Assembly: GCA_907163375.1 (NCBI GenBank)
Contig: CAJQUW010009196.1
Location: forward strand, 1-64,000
DNA from: Prostheceraeus crozeri
Taxonomy: Eukaryota > Platyhelminthes > Polycladida > Euryleptidae
DNA length: 64,000 bases
Direction: 5' to 3'
Below, one piece after another: positions 1-11,225 of the stretch (the stretch's first letter is position 1; each line of letters opens with the position of its first letter). Under the pieces are notes generated by a model, which saw nothing but the letters and a program-made list of their open reading frames with translations, had not been told where the DNA came from and ran no database searches. The position numbers and the translations under genes are program-made.

Positions 1-607
1 GTAAACTTAAGTTTTGACGCCCCCTTTTGCAGATTTTTACATAATCGGTAACATAACCCATTCCAAGTTACAATTATATTAAATTTTTAGAAAAATCAGA
101 CGGCAATGGGTTTTCGGAGGGATAAGACGTCGCGATCCAAGCCGATGTTTCCTTGTTCCTGTGAAACACGAAACCGCACGACGTTGGAGCCATTGGTAAG
201 GCTACATGTGGCCGTCGGTAGCGTCAAGAGTGACGAATGGGGGCCGTATTCTCAACTGAATTCCTGGGATACACCCATCCACACTGTGAATCACAGTGAA
301 CATTTTGTTTGCCCAACTACGTAGTTCACACTAACCCACATCGAAAATATGTGGATAGCGTCTAAGCAAAGAAGTTTCGTCGCATGCCACGGATCCAGTC
401 CCAACCTTTTCAATTCTTATTTGGAGGAAGGCGTGGGTTCAGCGCAATCCAAACGTTGAGATTCCAAGGAATTGTGAACTACCATTCGAGAAGAATACAA
501 TCTCTTATGAATATGTACTATTTTATAATATAATTGTAACTTGGAATGTGTTATTTTACCATATTTAAAAATTCTGCAAAATGGGGGGCGTCAAACTTAA
601 GGTTCAC
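1..607 (+). mobile_element. Merlin (ISXO2-like) DNA transposon remnant
   Basis: The ends are imperfect inverted repeats of about 45 bp. The left one (1-46) contains TTGACGCCCCC and the right one (562-607) contains GGGGGGCGTCAAA; the left end may begin just before the window. Between them, frame +1 from about 106 encodes a DDE transposase scrap with SDEWGPY, TVNHSEHFV and, after a TAG at 322-324, further homology reading HTLTHIENMW. Those blocks match the end of the ISXO2-like catalytic domain (SDxW, VNHS, HTxxIE). The element is far shorter than an intact Merlin transposon, so it is a deleted, inactive copy. Family assignment rests on motif recognition only. Confidence 0.72.
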
Positions 608-939
608 CCAAAATTCTTTTTATCATGATTTGATTTTACCAAAGATAAAACAAATCTACGATTAAAACGAAAAAGCTTTGTTATTTGTATGGTATACCAT
701 TGCATGCAACCCAGTAAGTGATCTGTAGCTTAACAAGGGTTGGAATGGAACGATGTCATCATGTTTCCAAGGCAAGCAACCAAAGCTTTGACATTTGATT
801 GAATGGCAACTTAGCTGAACAAAATAAGTAATTGTCCACCCGTGATAAATGCAATGTTTCAGTCAGTATTTGCTACTAAGATCTTTTTACAGGAGGAGAT
901 GAATTTAGGGGCTATGAATTCCCGCATAGTAATTTATTA

Positions 940-1225
940 GGCGATCAATTCGAATTTTATGTATTTTACTAATATTTGTAATTTTATTAATCAAATTATT
1001 CAAACACTTCATCAGTAATTGATTAGAAAAAAATTTGATGAAATCAGTATAAAATATTAATTAGGTTTATCAATGCAGCTCTGTTTGAATCATCTTATAA
1101 ATTTGAGTCAAATATTTGATAATATTTTGATTAATTAATCAAATATTGCTGATTTCACTGTTTAATCAAATATTTATTTCACATTTGTAAAATAGGTAAA
1201 AGTTTTACAAATATTTGTCTCACGT
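940..1225. repeat. A+T-rich segment of AATATTTG/CAAATATT palindromic words
   Basis: This stretch is built from repeated, mutually inverted words (AATATTTG, CAAATATT, TTAATTAATC), so it could fold on itself. It may be the core of a degenerate MITE. No coding potential is visible. The bases from 608 to 940 show nothing I can name. Confidence 0.4.
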
Positions 1226-1240
1226 TCCTGGTTTTTTCAA

Positions 1241-2240
1241 CCCGGGATATACTACTTCTACTTTTTCAATTGGTAGCACATGTTCCAAGTTTTCTAAATT
1301 TTTCGGTTTACAAGCTTAGGTGATTACAACAGGGTGATGACAATTAGTGGAAAGCATGGTAAGTAGGAACCATAGAGTAAATAGGCCTATGTTAGGTAGA
1401 GTGGCAACTCAGCATTTACTAAATCCACAATGTGTATACAATTTCGATTTCAATAAATGAACTTGAGTCGAGACCCAGTATCACCTGTGAGATGTGCAAA
1501 CTTTTACACTTTTGGAGAAATGCACACGAATTTGATTGACCATGCGGTAGCAGTACAAATTAAAGAGCAGCATTCCACAAATCCCCCCATGTCAGAACAA
1601 CTTCGAAAGGCAATATGGTTTGTTAGATTAGCAATTCGATGAGCAACCATTAGCCTGCTAAAAGCTCAGCTTTATTACAATAAGATTATTTTCTTTAGCG
1701 TGATCATATCGCAAACTGCCATTGATAGAGCAAAACCTCGTAATCGAAGAAACTGATCACAATGAGCTTCAAATGATGTAAATGGGTCCATATTACTATT
1801 CAGATTCAAGAAATGACGCCTTGTGAATCACTCATCTGAGAAGCTCTCAATAAGATCTCAACTTTCCCTTGAAGACTTAAGGGGACTTTCGTTATAAAAC
1901 AGTTCATGCAATTCCCTTGATCATCAGCTTAATTTCCGCTTGATTGAGATGCTTGTTAGCAAATGTTCATTCCGTTTGATATCCAACTTTTTCATACTAC
2001 AAAGGGGCTTCATGTCGGCAATACATAAATTTGCAAAATTTTAGCTTTTTGAAAACTGCTCAAATAATTTTATCACAGCAGGAACTTATTCTCCGAAAAA
2101 ACTGAAACTTTTCATATGAAAAGCTTCACTGTATACTTTTTTTTAGTCGACACCATGGAGTAAGTATATTAGGGTCAGCTCCGCATTTATTAAATCCCCA
2201 ATGTGTACACTTTCGATTTTATTAAATCAACTCCAGGTAG
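1241..2240. repeat. Dispersed repeat related to the 54-55.7 kb palindrome
   Basis: Bases about 1690-1830 (TTTAGCGTGATCATATC, then ACTATTCAGATTC) resemble 54130-54250. Bases about 1930-2150 resemble the next part of the same element. A terminal-like block containing TTTAATAAAT/CCACAATGTGTA-type sequence occurs in direct orientation at about 1370-1460 and 2155-2235, and inverted at about 55640-55735. This is a non-coding repeat family with at least three copies in the window. The short open frame at 1457-1642 has no recognisable product. Confidence 0.55.
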
Positions 2241-2423
2241 TGATGCAAATGGAAAATTTTCCACTTGAAAATTTTGAAATTTATTTTTCGGTGATTGATG
2301 TTTTTTCCTTTGTTTTGGAGACTTATTTTAGTCATTTGAAAAGACTATGTAATATTCAAAGACCGAAAACTTCTCTATCATCCCTGTATGTCAACTTTTG
2401 TAACCAGCACCATTTCCATGCCC

Positions 2424-2530
2424 AAGTAGCACAGCCCAGTCGGCCCCAACATGGGAAGATACCGTTTTGCCCAATGGCCCCGTGGGCTACCCGAATGGTA
2501 GCAGGTGCCGGCCAACATCAGGAAATGGCC
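2424..2530. repeat. G+C-rich MITE-like flank of the Tc1 insertion
   Basis: This is a short G+C-rich stretch beginning CCCAAGTAGCACAGCCC, with GGCCCCAACATGGG and GTGCCGGCCAAC words. Its counterpart on the other side of the Tc1 relative (4574-4733) has similar CACGTAAGCCCACATG and GTTGGCCCAGC words. It looks like an older small repeat into which the 2531-4573 element jumped. That is inference, because the two sides do not align cleanly by eye. Confidence 0.35.
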
Positions 2531-2550
2531 GTTTTCCCAGTCGAAAATAT

Positions 2551-2718
2551 CCATTTCTCAAATGAAAATGACCATTTCTCAAATGAAAATGTCTATTTCT
2601 CAAATGAAAATGACCTTTTCTCAATTGAAAATGACCTTTTCTCAATTGGAAATGACCACTTCTCAATTGGAAATATCTATTTCTCAATTGAAAATGTCCA
2701 TTTCTCAATTGGAAATGA
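2551..2718. repeat. Eight 21-bp tandem units, left arm
   Basis: Each unit follows CCATTTCTCAAWTGRAAATG plus one base. Later units carry the palindromic core CAATTG in place of CAAATG. Because 21 is a multiple of three and the units lack stops, the array stays open in several frames on both strands and yields spurious repetitive peptides with 7-residue periods. A mirror array lies at 4386-4553. Confidence 0.9.
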
Positions 2719-3046
2719 CCAATTTTTTTTCATTTTTTCTTTAGCCTTAACAAGTTTTTTCTCTTTGCATTAGGTGATACGCGTTAAATTTATCGTTTAT
2801 CTGCAATGTCTGCTATTCATTGTGGGTATCTATGACCGAAAATAAACCACATTAGTTACATAGCTAACTGTAACAGCTTTGGTTTAATGATTAATGTAAT
2901 TTATTTTCCAGTCAATGATGAAAGAAAAACGAACCATTTTGCTAATATGTGAGGGTCATAATTTGATTGCAAAACAAGAAAAATTACAGAACGTTATGAT
3001 TTAACTCCACAATCAGTTAAAAAACAGGCATCATGGCCTCAACAGG

Positions 3047-4119
3047 CTACAAGTCCTCCATGTCAATCGCTTTAGGAATGAAGGACATTTGATGTCGATC
3101 ATAATTTGCACAGTCATACGATGGCATCGAGTTCTTAGCCACCTCCCGCCGCTGTTTTAAGCATATTGAATCGGTGCATTGTAAGTGAAGAATCGGCGGG
3201 TCGCTCGTACAAATCTGATCTGCGACTTGTAGATGACGTTTCAACACAGCTTTGAACGATGAAAAATATTCTTCAATTGGGTTGAACATTGGGAATATGG
3301 GGGCAAATACTTCACTGAATGATTAGAAGGCAGGTTGACTTCACTTGTCCGTTTATGGGCAGGAGCGTTGTCCATGATGAAAACAACATCTCTGTCTAAT
3401 AGTTTTTGAGAGCAAACACTTAGAAATTCATTGAAAGTTACATGAGAAACTTTCGTCTGAGTCTCAAGTGGATGAGCCCAGAATATCAATAAGCTGCAAT
3501 GATATTCAAATTCGCACCTCTTGTTGATGGTCGACTCATCGATGCTGGTACACCTCGCTGGGAGCGGCCAAATGATCGAGAAACCCATATATTAGTTAGT
3601 TTCATCGATATATATTCTTTGCGTATGCATGGCGTTGTCCCGCAACCAGATAGCGAAGTCGTGGCGGAGATGTTTGGTGCGTTGATTATTTCTTTCCTGA
3701 GGCTGGACGACAAGCTTCTTCAAACTGTATTGCATGCCATCAAGATGACGATCAACAGTGGATGTACTAACTCTCAGATGAAAATTCCTCGAACAGCTTA
3801 TCTTGTAATTTTTTTAACGTCAGTGTTGGATCGGCGTCAAGTTTGTCTCTTAAAAAAAAGCTGTATGAAGATCAGTAAGCTTCTTTTCACGATGACCACG
3901 TTCGCGTTCTGGAGAATAATCCTCTCGTGCAATACGTTTCGCCGTACTATATTTGATTCCTAAGCTTCTCGACAGGGCAAAAATATTTTCGCCTGATCTC
4001 GAAGCCGTTAAGATACGATCTTTGTCTTGACGTGAAACTTTCTTGTATTCGCGTCGTTGTTCAGCCCATTGTAAGACGAATTCGTCGATGAAATGATGCT
4101 TCACTTGCACAGATCTCAC
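3047..4119 (-). pseudogene. Tc1/mariner-type transposase, frame-disrupted
   Basis: On the minus strand, 4119-3850 encodes an N-terminal helix-turn-helix (SRSLGIKYSTAKRIARE). Bases 3588-3241 encode the catalytic part with DRDVVFIMDNAPAHK and VKYLPPYSQ. Bases 3289-3047 continue in another frame with FNPIEEYFSSFKAVLKRHL, the usual NPIE block. These correspond to the second Asp and the region of the third acidic residue of a DD(E/D) transposase that cuts and pastes DNA. The enzyme is read in at least three frames, so the copy is inactive. The first catalytic Asp region is not clearly visible. Its position inside the long inverted repeats shows it was this element's own transposase. Confidence 0.75.
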
Positions 4120-4385
4120 GTGACCTTATCCAATGCGAAACGAGGGACGCGTGCAATTGACTTTCTTTGTGTTGCTATTAGTGTTGTGTTCGAGCAAACG
4201 AATTAGATCGATGAGGTTACTAAAAACTACGAGAGGTTGCCATTGCCAACAATGGTGTTTATTTTCGGTCATAGATACCCACAATGAATAGCAGACATTG
4301 CAGATAAACGATAAATTTAACGCGTATCACCTAATGCAAAGAGAAAAAACTTGTTAAGGCTAAAGAAAAAATGAAAAAAAATTGG

Positions 4386-4553
4386 TCATTTCCAATTGAG
4401 AAATGGACATTTTCAATTGAGAAATAGATATTTCCAATTGAGAAGTGGTCATTTCCAATTGAGAAAAGGTCATTTTCAATTGAGAAAAGGTCATTTTCAT
4501 TTGAGAAATAGACATTTTCATTTGAGAAATGGTCATTTTCATTTGAGAAATGG
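4386..4553. repeat. Eight 21-bp tandem units, right arm
   Basis: This is the inverted counterpart of 2551-2718, with the same number and order of unit variants read on the opposite strand. The matching order in the two arms argues that they were made by copying rather than by independent expansion. Confidence 0.9.
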
Positions 4554-4733
4554 ATATTTTCGACTGGGAAAACCTGTAGTTAATCCCACGTAAGCCCACA
4601 TGCACCGGCGTGTAAACGACGTTGGCCCAGCAAAAGTTGCCCAATGTTGTCACAAAATACCCATCGTCAGCGCGCATGCATTTAACGTGCACGCAGCGGC
4701 TCCACACCGAGCCGACGCCGAAATGAGGTGCTA

Positions 4734-5082
4734 CCCATGAAGTGCCGAGTCTTCGGGTGCGTCAATCTTGCGATTTTCTTTCTGCAGTACCGCATTAGTT
4801 CCATTCCCGATTATCTATCTGGGCCACAACAACAATGCCGTGACACTAGTTATGGCGATACATATAAAAGCTGCGCTAATGATGTACATACACATCGCCC
4901 GCCATATTTTGAGCCAGAGAAACGGGGATGTGTACATCAGTAGCGCAGCTATTATATGTATCGCCATAACTAGTGTCACGGCATTGTTGTTGTGGCCCAG
5001 ATAGATAATCGGGAATGGAACTAATGCGGTACTGCAGAAAGAAAATCGCAAGATTGACGCACCCGAGTCGGCACTTCATGGG
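4734..5082. repeat. Near-perfect palindrome (fold-back or MITE)
   Basis: Arms of roughly 155-170 bp (about 4734-4890 and 4925-5082) are almost identical in inverted orientation, starting CCCATGAAGTGCCGA. The spacer is about 35 bp. Both strands therefore show the same short open frame, which is a shadow of the palindrome and not a gene. No transposase is present. Confidence 0.85.
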
Positions 5083-5572
5083 ATAATCAAGCTGACTGCA
5101 ATTCAAAACTCCCTTCCTGATTTAATGGGTTAAACTTACGAAGCGGATAGCTGTGCTATTTGTGAGATAAAATACAATTCTGAAGTTCAAATGTGTATGT
5201 TCTCATCATAAAAAGGGGACTGAAACAATCGCATAATCACACAAGTATTAAAATCTGATACAGAATTACATGATATGAGACTTGCCAAAATGAACACGCT
5301 GAATTTTATTTAGACATCAAACACAGAGATTCTAGAATAAATTATTTATACGTATATACAGCACTTATTAGAAATATCTGATGACCTAGTTTTCCAACAA
5401 CCAGCATAATCACTTAAAAATGAAAGAAATAGCTAAATAGCTATATGAGCATGACTGCAGTTGGCCATCCTTTCTTGCATTAGCATAAATAAATTGACAC
5501 TGCCATCAGTGCTGAATCGGAGAAACTCGGAGGCTTTTGCAGAGAAAAGGATCAATTAGCTCCCCACTACAA
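5083..5572. other. Non-coding, nothing recognised
   Basis: A+T-rich sequence without a supported open frame, RNA gene or repeat that I can name. Confidence 0.5.
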
Positions 5573-6019
5573 AAAGATTCGTCGGAAAGACGTCGGAACG
5601 AGGTATGGTAGTCGGAAAAAGGTCGGGAAATTTTTTTGACCCTTAACATGTTAATTCTGACCTCATTTCTTTGAATTTAAGCAGAAATTATGACAAAAAT
5701 GGTTTTTTTGATTGAGTTAATTGTAGCAAGACATTGAAGACATGAAGACGTGCGGATATGATTGTGATGATATTGATTACTCAAACAAGCTTCAGAAAGG
5801 AAAAGGAAAATATATAACACTTAATTCCTGATCAATTGACGTTTTCATGTAATTCCATAGACATCCTACTTGTGAAATAGCAGATAGGAGGCCTAGGGTG
5901 TCTTTTTTATAATGAGGCTTCGGTTTCCGACGTCGTACCGACCATCGGCCATGCGGACATTCTGTTCCTCGGAACGAGTTCGTTTTCGACGTCGGACCGA
6001 CGTATCTTTTTGTAGTGGG
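5573..6019. mobile_element. MITE with CCCACTACAAAAAGAT ends
   Basis: The left end reads CCCACTACAAAAAGATTCG and the right end is its inverse with one change (ATACG in place of ATTCG). Inverted GTCGGA/TCCGAC and GTCGGAACGA/TCGGAACGAG words continue inward. The element is 447 bp and non-coding. The CACTA start recalls the CACTA/EnSpm superfamily, but no clear 2-3 bp target duplication is seen, so the superfamily is left open. Confidence 0.7.
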
Positions 6020-6852
6020 TCTTCAAAGGCAATCCTCCATCTGAAAAATCCAACCTCTAGCAGTCAGAAAATTTCAAAATGCTAATTTTCTACTAACTAA
6101 CTATCTATACCCAAAAACATCGATTCATTTCTATAGGATATGACGGACAACTAGTAAGCATTTTAATGTTTAGCTACTACAGTCTTGCTCAGCTACAGTT
6201 ATTATTTTTATTTGTTATTAAGTAGTTAGAAGAGAGCTATTCAATATTTCCATTAAGTACTGCATCTAACTATATCGTATGATGTCTAACAGAAAAGGAT
6301 TGATTAGACTTGAATAAAAAAACCTTTACAATAGCACGAATGTTGTGAAGAGTGTTCAATCTCCTCTCGAAGTGGCATCATGTACTAAAAGCCATCTATT
6401 TAAAAATTTCATTTTAACAAGTCTTAGAATTACTGTCCGGTAAAGAATACTGAAGCGTGGTAGTAAGTAAAAAAATTACGGATGAACCGTTGAATTTTGA
6501 ATGAGCTAGAGGCTTGATATGAAATTGAAATTAAGTTCGATCATATTATCAATGCCATTTAAGCAATGTCTAAGCAACAGCTTTAAGTAATACATTTCCC
6601 ACTTATTACAAGACAAAATGAAATTGACGTGACTTTTTTACAGAAGCTGCAGTTTAAGATTGCAGACGAATAACAGCTACGCGGTAATGATAGTAAATTC
6701 ACGAATATGTCTCAACTGCAATTACAGGAAAGATAATTAATCTGGATACGAATCATGATTATCAAGCAACCTGGAAAAATCTGAAAGGCAGATAATAATT
6801 ATAATATTAGCAATTCTTGGCAATTTTTATTGATCTGGTAAAGAAAGATTCT
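6020..6852. other. Non-coding, nothing recognised
   Basis: A+T-rich with no supported gene. The word GATGAACCGTTGAATTT near 6483 recurs inverted near 7527, so a larger weak element around the 6853-7370 fold-back is possible but not established. Confidence 0.4.
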
Positions 6853-7370
6853 GATATCATTTTCCTTTATAGTTGAAATCAATGAAATATTATTATTCTT
6901 CAGTCTTTCTACGCACAAAATCAATAAATTATGACAAAATATATTTCGTCGATCTGGTCTCATCAATTGAGATAGAAAGAAGTCCTAGGTAAAAATTTTG
7001 GAAGTCAAATGCTAGATCATTTGAAATCTCTGTAAAAAATTACAAACAATCAATGTCAATGTCGACATCTACCAAATATACACATATACCAAAGTTCATT
7101 GATTCAATTGTTGTACTGACAGAACTACGACAATCAATGAGCTGTGGTATATGTGTATATTTGTTAGATATCGATATTGACAGTTTGTAATTTTGTAGAG
7201 ATTTCGAATGATTTGGCATTTGACTTCCTGAATTTTTTCATATGATTTCTTTCTATTTCAATTGATAAAGTCAGATCGGCGAAATATAACTTGACATAAT
7301 TTATTAATATTTGTGCCCAAAAAGACTTAAAAATTCATTAATTTCAACTAAAAAGAAAATGATTAATGAA
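6853..7370. repeat. Fold-back element of about 0.5 kb
   Basis: Two arms of about 240 bp (around 6853-7105 and 7130-7370) are diverged inverted copies. Shared blocks include GAAGTCAAATGC, AATATACACATATACCA and TCAATTGAGATAGAAAGAA or their variants. The arms differ at many sites, so this is older than the 4734-5082 palindrome. It has no coding content. Confidence 0.75.
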
Positions 7371-8424
7371 GATGAATTTCTTCATTTTCTGAGTCATGGG
7401 TACAGAGGTGATAATACCCGGAATACAATCTAAACAGGAAGCATAAAGAACTAATCTCCGATGAAATTTGTCATAAAGCTTCATAGCCTCAATAAACATT
7501 TTCACAAAAATAAGTTGAATAAAACTTGAAATTCAACGGTTCATCAGGCGATGTGATCAATGAAACTATAAAAAAAGCTACTGGCGCGCGTAGCGCATCT
7601 ATGAAAGTGAAAGTTAGAGAAGACCACTCAATAGTCCGAGTCCACTTAGTCCGAGTCACATAAATCACTGTGACTTAACTGCGCTTGGGTCTCCGCCTCC
7701 CTCATCTAAACTCTCGTTGTCGCCGCCCATCTTTGCGGTCCCTTGTACCACGCAGATACCTGCTGAAGATCTCCTCAAAATTCTTGGAAGTTATCGTTGG
7801 AAACTGCTGTTTCTTCACAGAATCTGTAACGGAAATGGAACTATTTTACACCCACATAGCTGCTATGTCACTGAAATGGTGTCGCTTTCATATTTCAAGA
7901 TAAAAGTTTACAACATCCGGTGGATATGACGATCCCAGTTGATTAAAATTCATCGGAGATAATGTATTCGCAGACATGTTTCAGTAGACAAGATGCCATC
8001 ATCAGTGACCGTGACAACGATAAATAACAATGATGCAATATATGCAGGACTTAATGGAAAGAAAAATCAATGCAAGAAAGGTGGTTGTGATTTGTTACAA
8101 TTATTCATGAAACAATGCGAATGAAGAAATGACTTCATGTAGAATGGTTGAACAATTTTTGTGTATGGACTGCGCAAACTGACCCCCGTTCAGCGTGGAC
8201 AAGGACGAAAAACGGGGAAGTAAGTAAGGAGTGTGCATGAGAGCGTACATTGAGCACCTTGAAACTTTTGTATTGTGCGCTATATGAATACCGTATTTTC
8301 ATAAACAAAATTTTCAATAAATGAGTAGGGCCTACTTTAAATTGCCTTTGTCGGGGATATCAATATGAAACGATTTTAGAAGGGAGTCGACCTTTCACGT
8401 GTTTGTTTATCGAAGCAGATAATA
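7371..8424. other. Non-coding, nothing recognised
   Basis: Short open frames near 7685-7929 and 8135-8317 have no recognisable domains and overlap one another in different frames. I see no RNA gene or strong repeat. Confidence 0.45.
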
Positions 8425-8840
8425 ATAGACCTGTTTCACTATGAAAACTACCCGCAAAAAGAAGGAATGATCATGGGATACTCCATTAAACCTCCTGTAG
8501 TTGAATTCTCATTAGACATTATAGGAAGCAGTGTCGGTTTTTACATAAAGTACATTGATGACACTTTAACTGTCTTTTCGGTCTGCAACCGAAACCCACA
8601 CTTTTTTTAGAACGGTTTAATGCTGTTGATTCATCACTTCATCTTACCATAAAAAATAACCGATAAAGAACTCAATTAATTTTCTAGATATGATGATTTT
8701 CATAAAAATGGCAAATTTGAAACCATTTGTATAAAGGAAACAAATACATTATTGTATACTCATAACCACTCCTACAGTCCCTATTCTTATAAGAACAACG
8801 CGATTAAAGCATTGTACAATATATCTCAAAAACTGCCTCT
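8425..8840 (+). pseudogene. Penelope-like reverse transcriptase fragment
   Basis: Translation from about 8450 reads QKEGMIMGYS, then FYIKYIDDTLTVF. A later frame gives LERFNAVDSSLHLTIKNN and NFLDMMIF, and further on YTHNHSYSPYSYKNNAIKAL. This order (GxxMG, YxDD, a loop of the xFNxxxxxLxxTxE type, FLD, then H...YSYK...IKAL) is that of the reverse transcriptase of Penelope-like elements. Several stops and frame changes are present and only about 400 bp survive. No GIY-YIG endonuclease part is visible nearby. It is a decayed fragment. Confidence 0.6.
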
Positions 8841-8979
8841 CAATGGTAATACGCGGCAAATTTGCATTTTTTACGCAGGCCGAGTAAATTTATGCAGGTA
8901 AACTATTGCGTATGTGTAAAGAATGAAAGCACTGTATACATAGATAGAATTTCAATGTGATTACAACTTCCACGTTTAG

Positions 8980-9152
8980 TTGTTGGAGTGACCCCATGAG
9001 CCTGATAACAAAAAAGCAATTTTCATTCAGACGAGCGCTTTCAGATGGTCATCGACTACCATAATCATGCCTCATGGAAAAGCGCCCGTCTAAATACAAA
9101 TTGCTTTTTTGCTATTAGGTCTACCATCATGATAATGGGGTCCCTCCAACAA
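8980..9152. mobile_element. Small palindromic MITE
   Basis: Inverted ends TTGTTGGAGTGACCCCAT and ATGGGGTCCCTCCAACAA enclose further matching inverted blocks (AAAAAAGCAATTTT / AAATTGCTTTTTTG and GACGAGCGCTTT / AAAGCGCCCGTC). The element is about 173 bp and non-coding. Confidence 0.75.
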
Positions 9153-10166
9153 TTGAATACTGAAAGACCATCATTTTCAAAGAAATTCCACGTTTAGACT
9201 AGACGAATTTATGCATCTTACGATGTGGGAGATTGCATCCATTACTGGACCAGCTGGCATCATTACTGGGACAAAAGAAACATACTTGCGGGACAGTACC
9301 TCGAAAGGGAGGCTCAATTCCGGCGCAGCAAAACCTTTTTTGTGACAGGGATTTCTTGCAAATATGCTTTGACGGCTTCAATGAATTTGGCTGAAATATT
9401 ACTTCAATTCATTTTATATTAATTTCTTTTGACCGAGTGAAACTACTTTTGAGAAGCTGATAAATTTCGTAGACCGGTACAATAATCATGCTTTGTTTAC
9501 TATTTGTACAAATACAGTCATTTCTACTCTAGCTACAAACTTATTGAAAATATTATGCAAGTAACTGAGAAGCATTATTTGCACAATTAAAATTGCTAAC
9601 TGCTAATCAAATAAATGACGGTAATTTTCCAATCATGCCTCCACAGTCTTTTTCAATTATCAAACAGTAATGAAATATTAAAAATACGCAAAACCGAATA
9701 CAATAACGAAAACTGAATGAACTAGATAAACGAAAATTAAAATTCTGGGATGGAACATCACCAAACATTATAACTGAAGACTTCTGAAATCAAATAACCA
9801 CTAGCAATGTGCATCTAATCATGTTAACATGCAACAAGCAGACAATAGTTCAGAGCTTGTTTTTTAGTCTTGACATCTTAGCTTACCGAAAACTAGCTGT
9901 AAGAATGGGCCTTTCAAACCAAACTTAAATCCTTTGGATCCGCTCCTCCCATCTAAGTTGCACTGCAACTGTACGTTGTGCGATAACAGCGTGTCGAATA
10001 TTCTTTTCACCAATTCAGATTCATTCCTTCCACCGATAACGGAGAGACGACGGACCTAGAATAAATTAGGCTTAATTAGATAGTTTCAGCGACCGAATAT
10101 TTCCTTGTTACCGTTAATTAAAATATTTACGTGTCTATTAAGCTCCCGCACTGGTCATATTTTATG
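9153..10166. other. Non-coding, nothing recognised
   Basis: The sequence up to the P/THAP insertion site carries no supported gene. Two overlapping short open frames at 9199-9422 on opposite strands show no domain. Confidence 0.45.
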
Positions 10167-10454
10167 GAAACGGCCATGGAATTCTAGATAATAACACCTG
10201 GAATGGACACTCCCTAAATTTCTTCCTCTCGCTGGACGATGAGAGGCTGGCTGAACCATGGATTCCATGGCTGAACAAAGGAGAGGTTTTGGCTCGCTTG
10301 ATGATAATTGCTCGCTGGTCAGCACATTAAGTAAAAGGCGTTAGGATGGGAAGCTGAATAGATGATTCACCACATGTTTCCCTTAAATTACATCATCTGT
10401 GAGCGAAATGCACAGTTAGCAGATTCACTGTTTCACACTTTATCCAACGCCGTA

Positions 10455-11225
10455 ATGCCTTACAAGTGTTGTGCAGTGGGCTGCAAAACGCGATACGACT
10501 CGGAGTTAGAAAATACGACTGCAACTTTGCATCGATTTCCTCTGGAGAATCCTCAGATTCTGAAACTATGGCTTCGACGGCTATCTCGTGAAAACTTTGT
10601 GCCGACCAAGTATTCACGATTGTGCTCACGTCATTTCAAGGAATCGGACTTTTTAACTGATATCACGGACTCGAACAAGAGTAGGTTTCAAAAGTTCGGT
10701 GAACGTCGAAAGAAACTACTGCGAAGATTGAAATCCGGCGCTGTGCCGTCTGTTTTTCCGGAATTACCATCGTATTTCTCTTCGACTAAATCTGAAAGAC
10801 CTACAGAAAGAGCGACCTCGTCTGCGCGTCGGGATTTCCTAAATCAAAGCTTCGAGCAAATGGAAACTGAGCTCAATGAAGCTGACAAAGTGAGCTGTAT
10901 CGAAGACATTGCGATGAAGATCTCAAAAGAGACCCCTCCGTCTGGTTTTATCATTCACCGACAAGACAACATCATTTACTTTTTATACTGCGATCTGTCG
11001 TCCACTCCACCCCAAGTCAAAGGATCCATCATAGTGCACCCCAATTTGAAATTTGAAGTATATGATTCCAGTAGAAGTATTCCCTCCCACAAATTCAAGC
11101 ATATAACCTCCTCTGATACGATCTGCCGCTTGAGTATTCTTCTCAACCTCATGGCTTATGTAAAAAGCAGTCCCAGATTATCAGACGACGGAGATTTGAA
11201 AAATGAAGCAATTGACATATTACGA
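10455..11225 (+). CDS. THAP-domain first exon of the P/THAP transposase
   Basis: The start chosen is the ATG that gives MPYKCCAVGC, because the THAP zinc finger begins at the very N-terminus of family members; an upstream ATG at 10362 is possible. The C2CH zinc ligands are visible in CCAVGC and later in CSRHF (CxxH), with the usual LRRLSRENF and FKESDF context, over about residues 1-75. THAP domains bind DNA, here presumably the transposon ends. Residues from about 75 to 257 form a basic, then mixed-charge segment. A consensus splice donor GTAAGT at 11226-11231 ends the exon in phase 0 after codon 257; the open frame continues only 12 codons into the intron. The downstream catalytic exons are missing or replaced, so this is a remnant of a transposase. 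Confidence 0.75.

Larger units (their letters stand above)
2531..4573 (-). mobile_element. Tc1/mariner-IS630 relative with long inverted ends
   Basis: The 2043-bp element is bounded by near-perfect 317-bp inverted repeats (2531-2847 and 4257-4573) that begin GTTTTCCCAGTCGAAAATAT. Each arm holds eight tandem 21-bp units and then a unique inner part ending near CCGAAAATAAAC. The interior encodes a degraded transposase on the minus strand. No TA duplication is visible at the ends, which is unusual for Tc1/mariner; either the true ends differ slightly or the target has decayed. The near identity of the arms suggests a fairly young copy or recent gene conversion between them. Confidence 0.75.

Noticed and set aside
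2201-2773. 190-residue open frame with repeated SNENDHF/SIENDLF units
   Set aside because: The repeats are the 21-bp tandem array of the Tc1 relative's left arm. The upstream part has no domain, and mirror frames occur at 4360-4707.
4768-5051. Identical short proteins on both strands (PFPIIYLGHNNNAVTL)
   Set aside because: Direct consequence of the palindrome 4734-5082; not a gene.
10393-10629. Antisense frame over the THAP exon
   Set aside because: Shadow of the THAP coding strand, repeated at 38319-38504 in copy 2.
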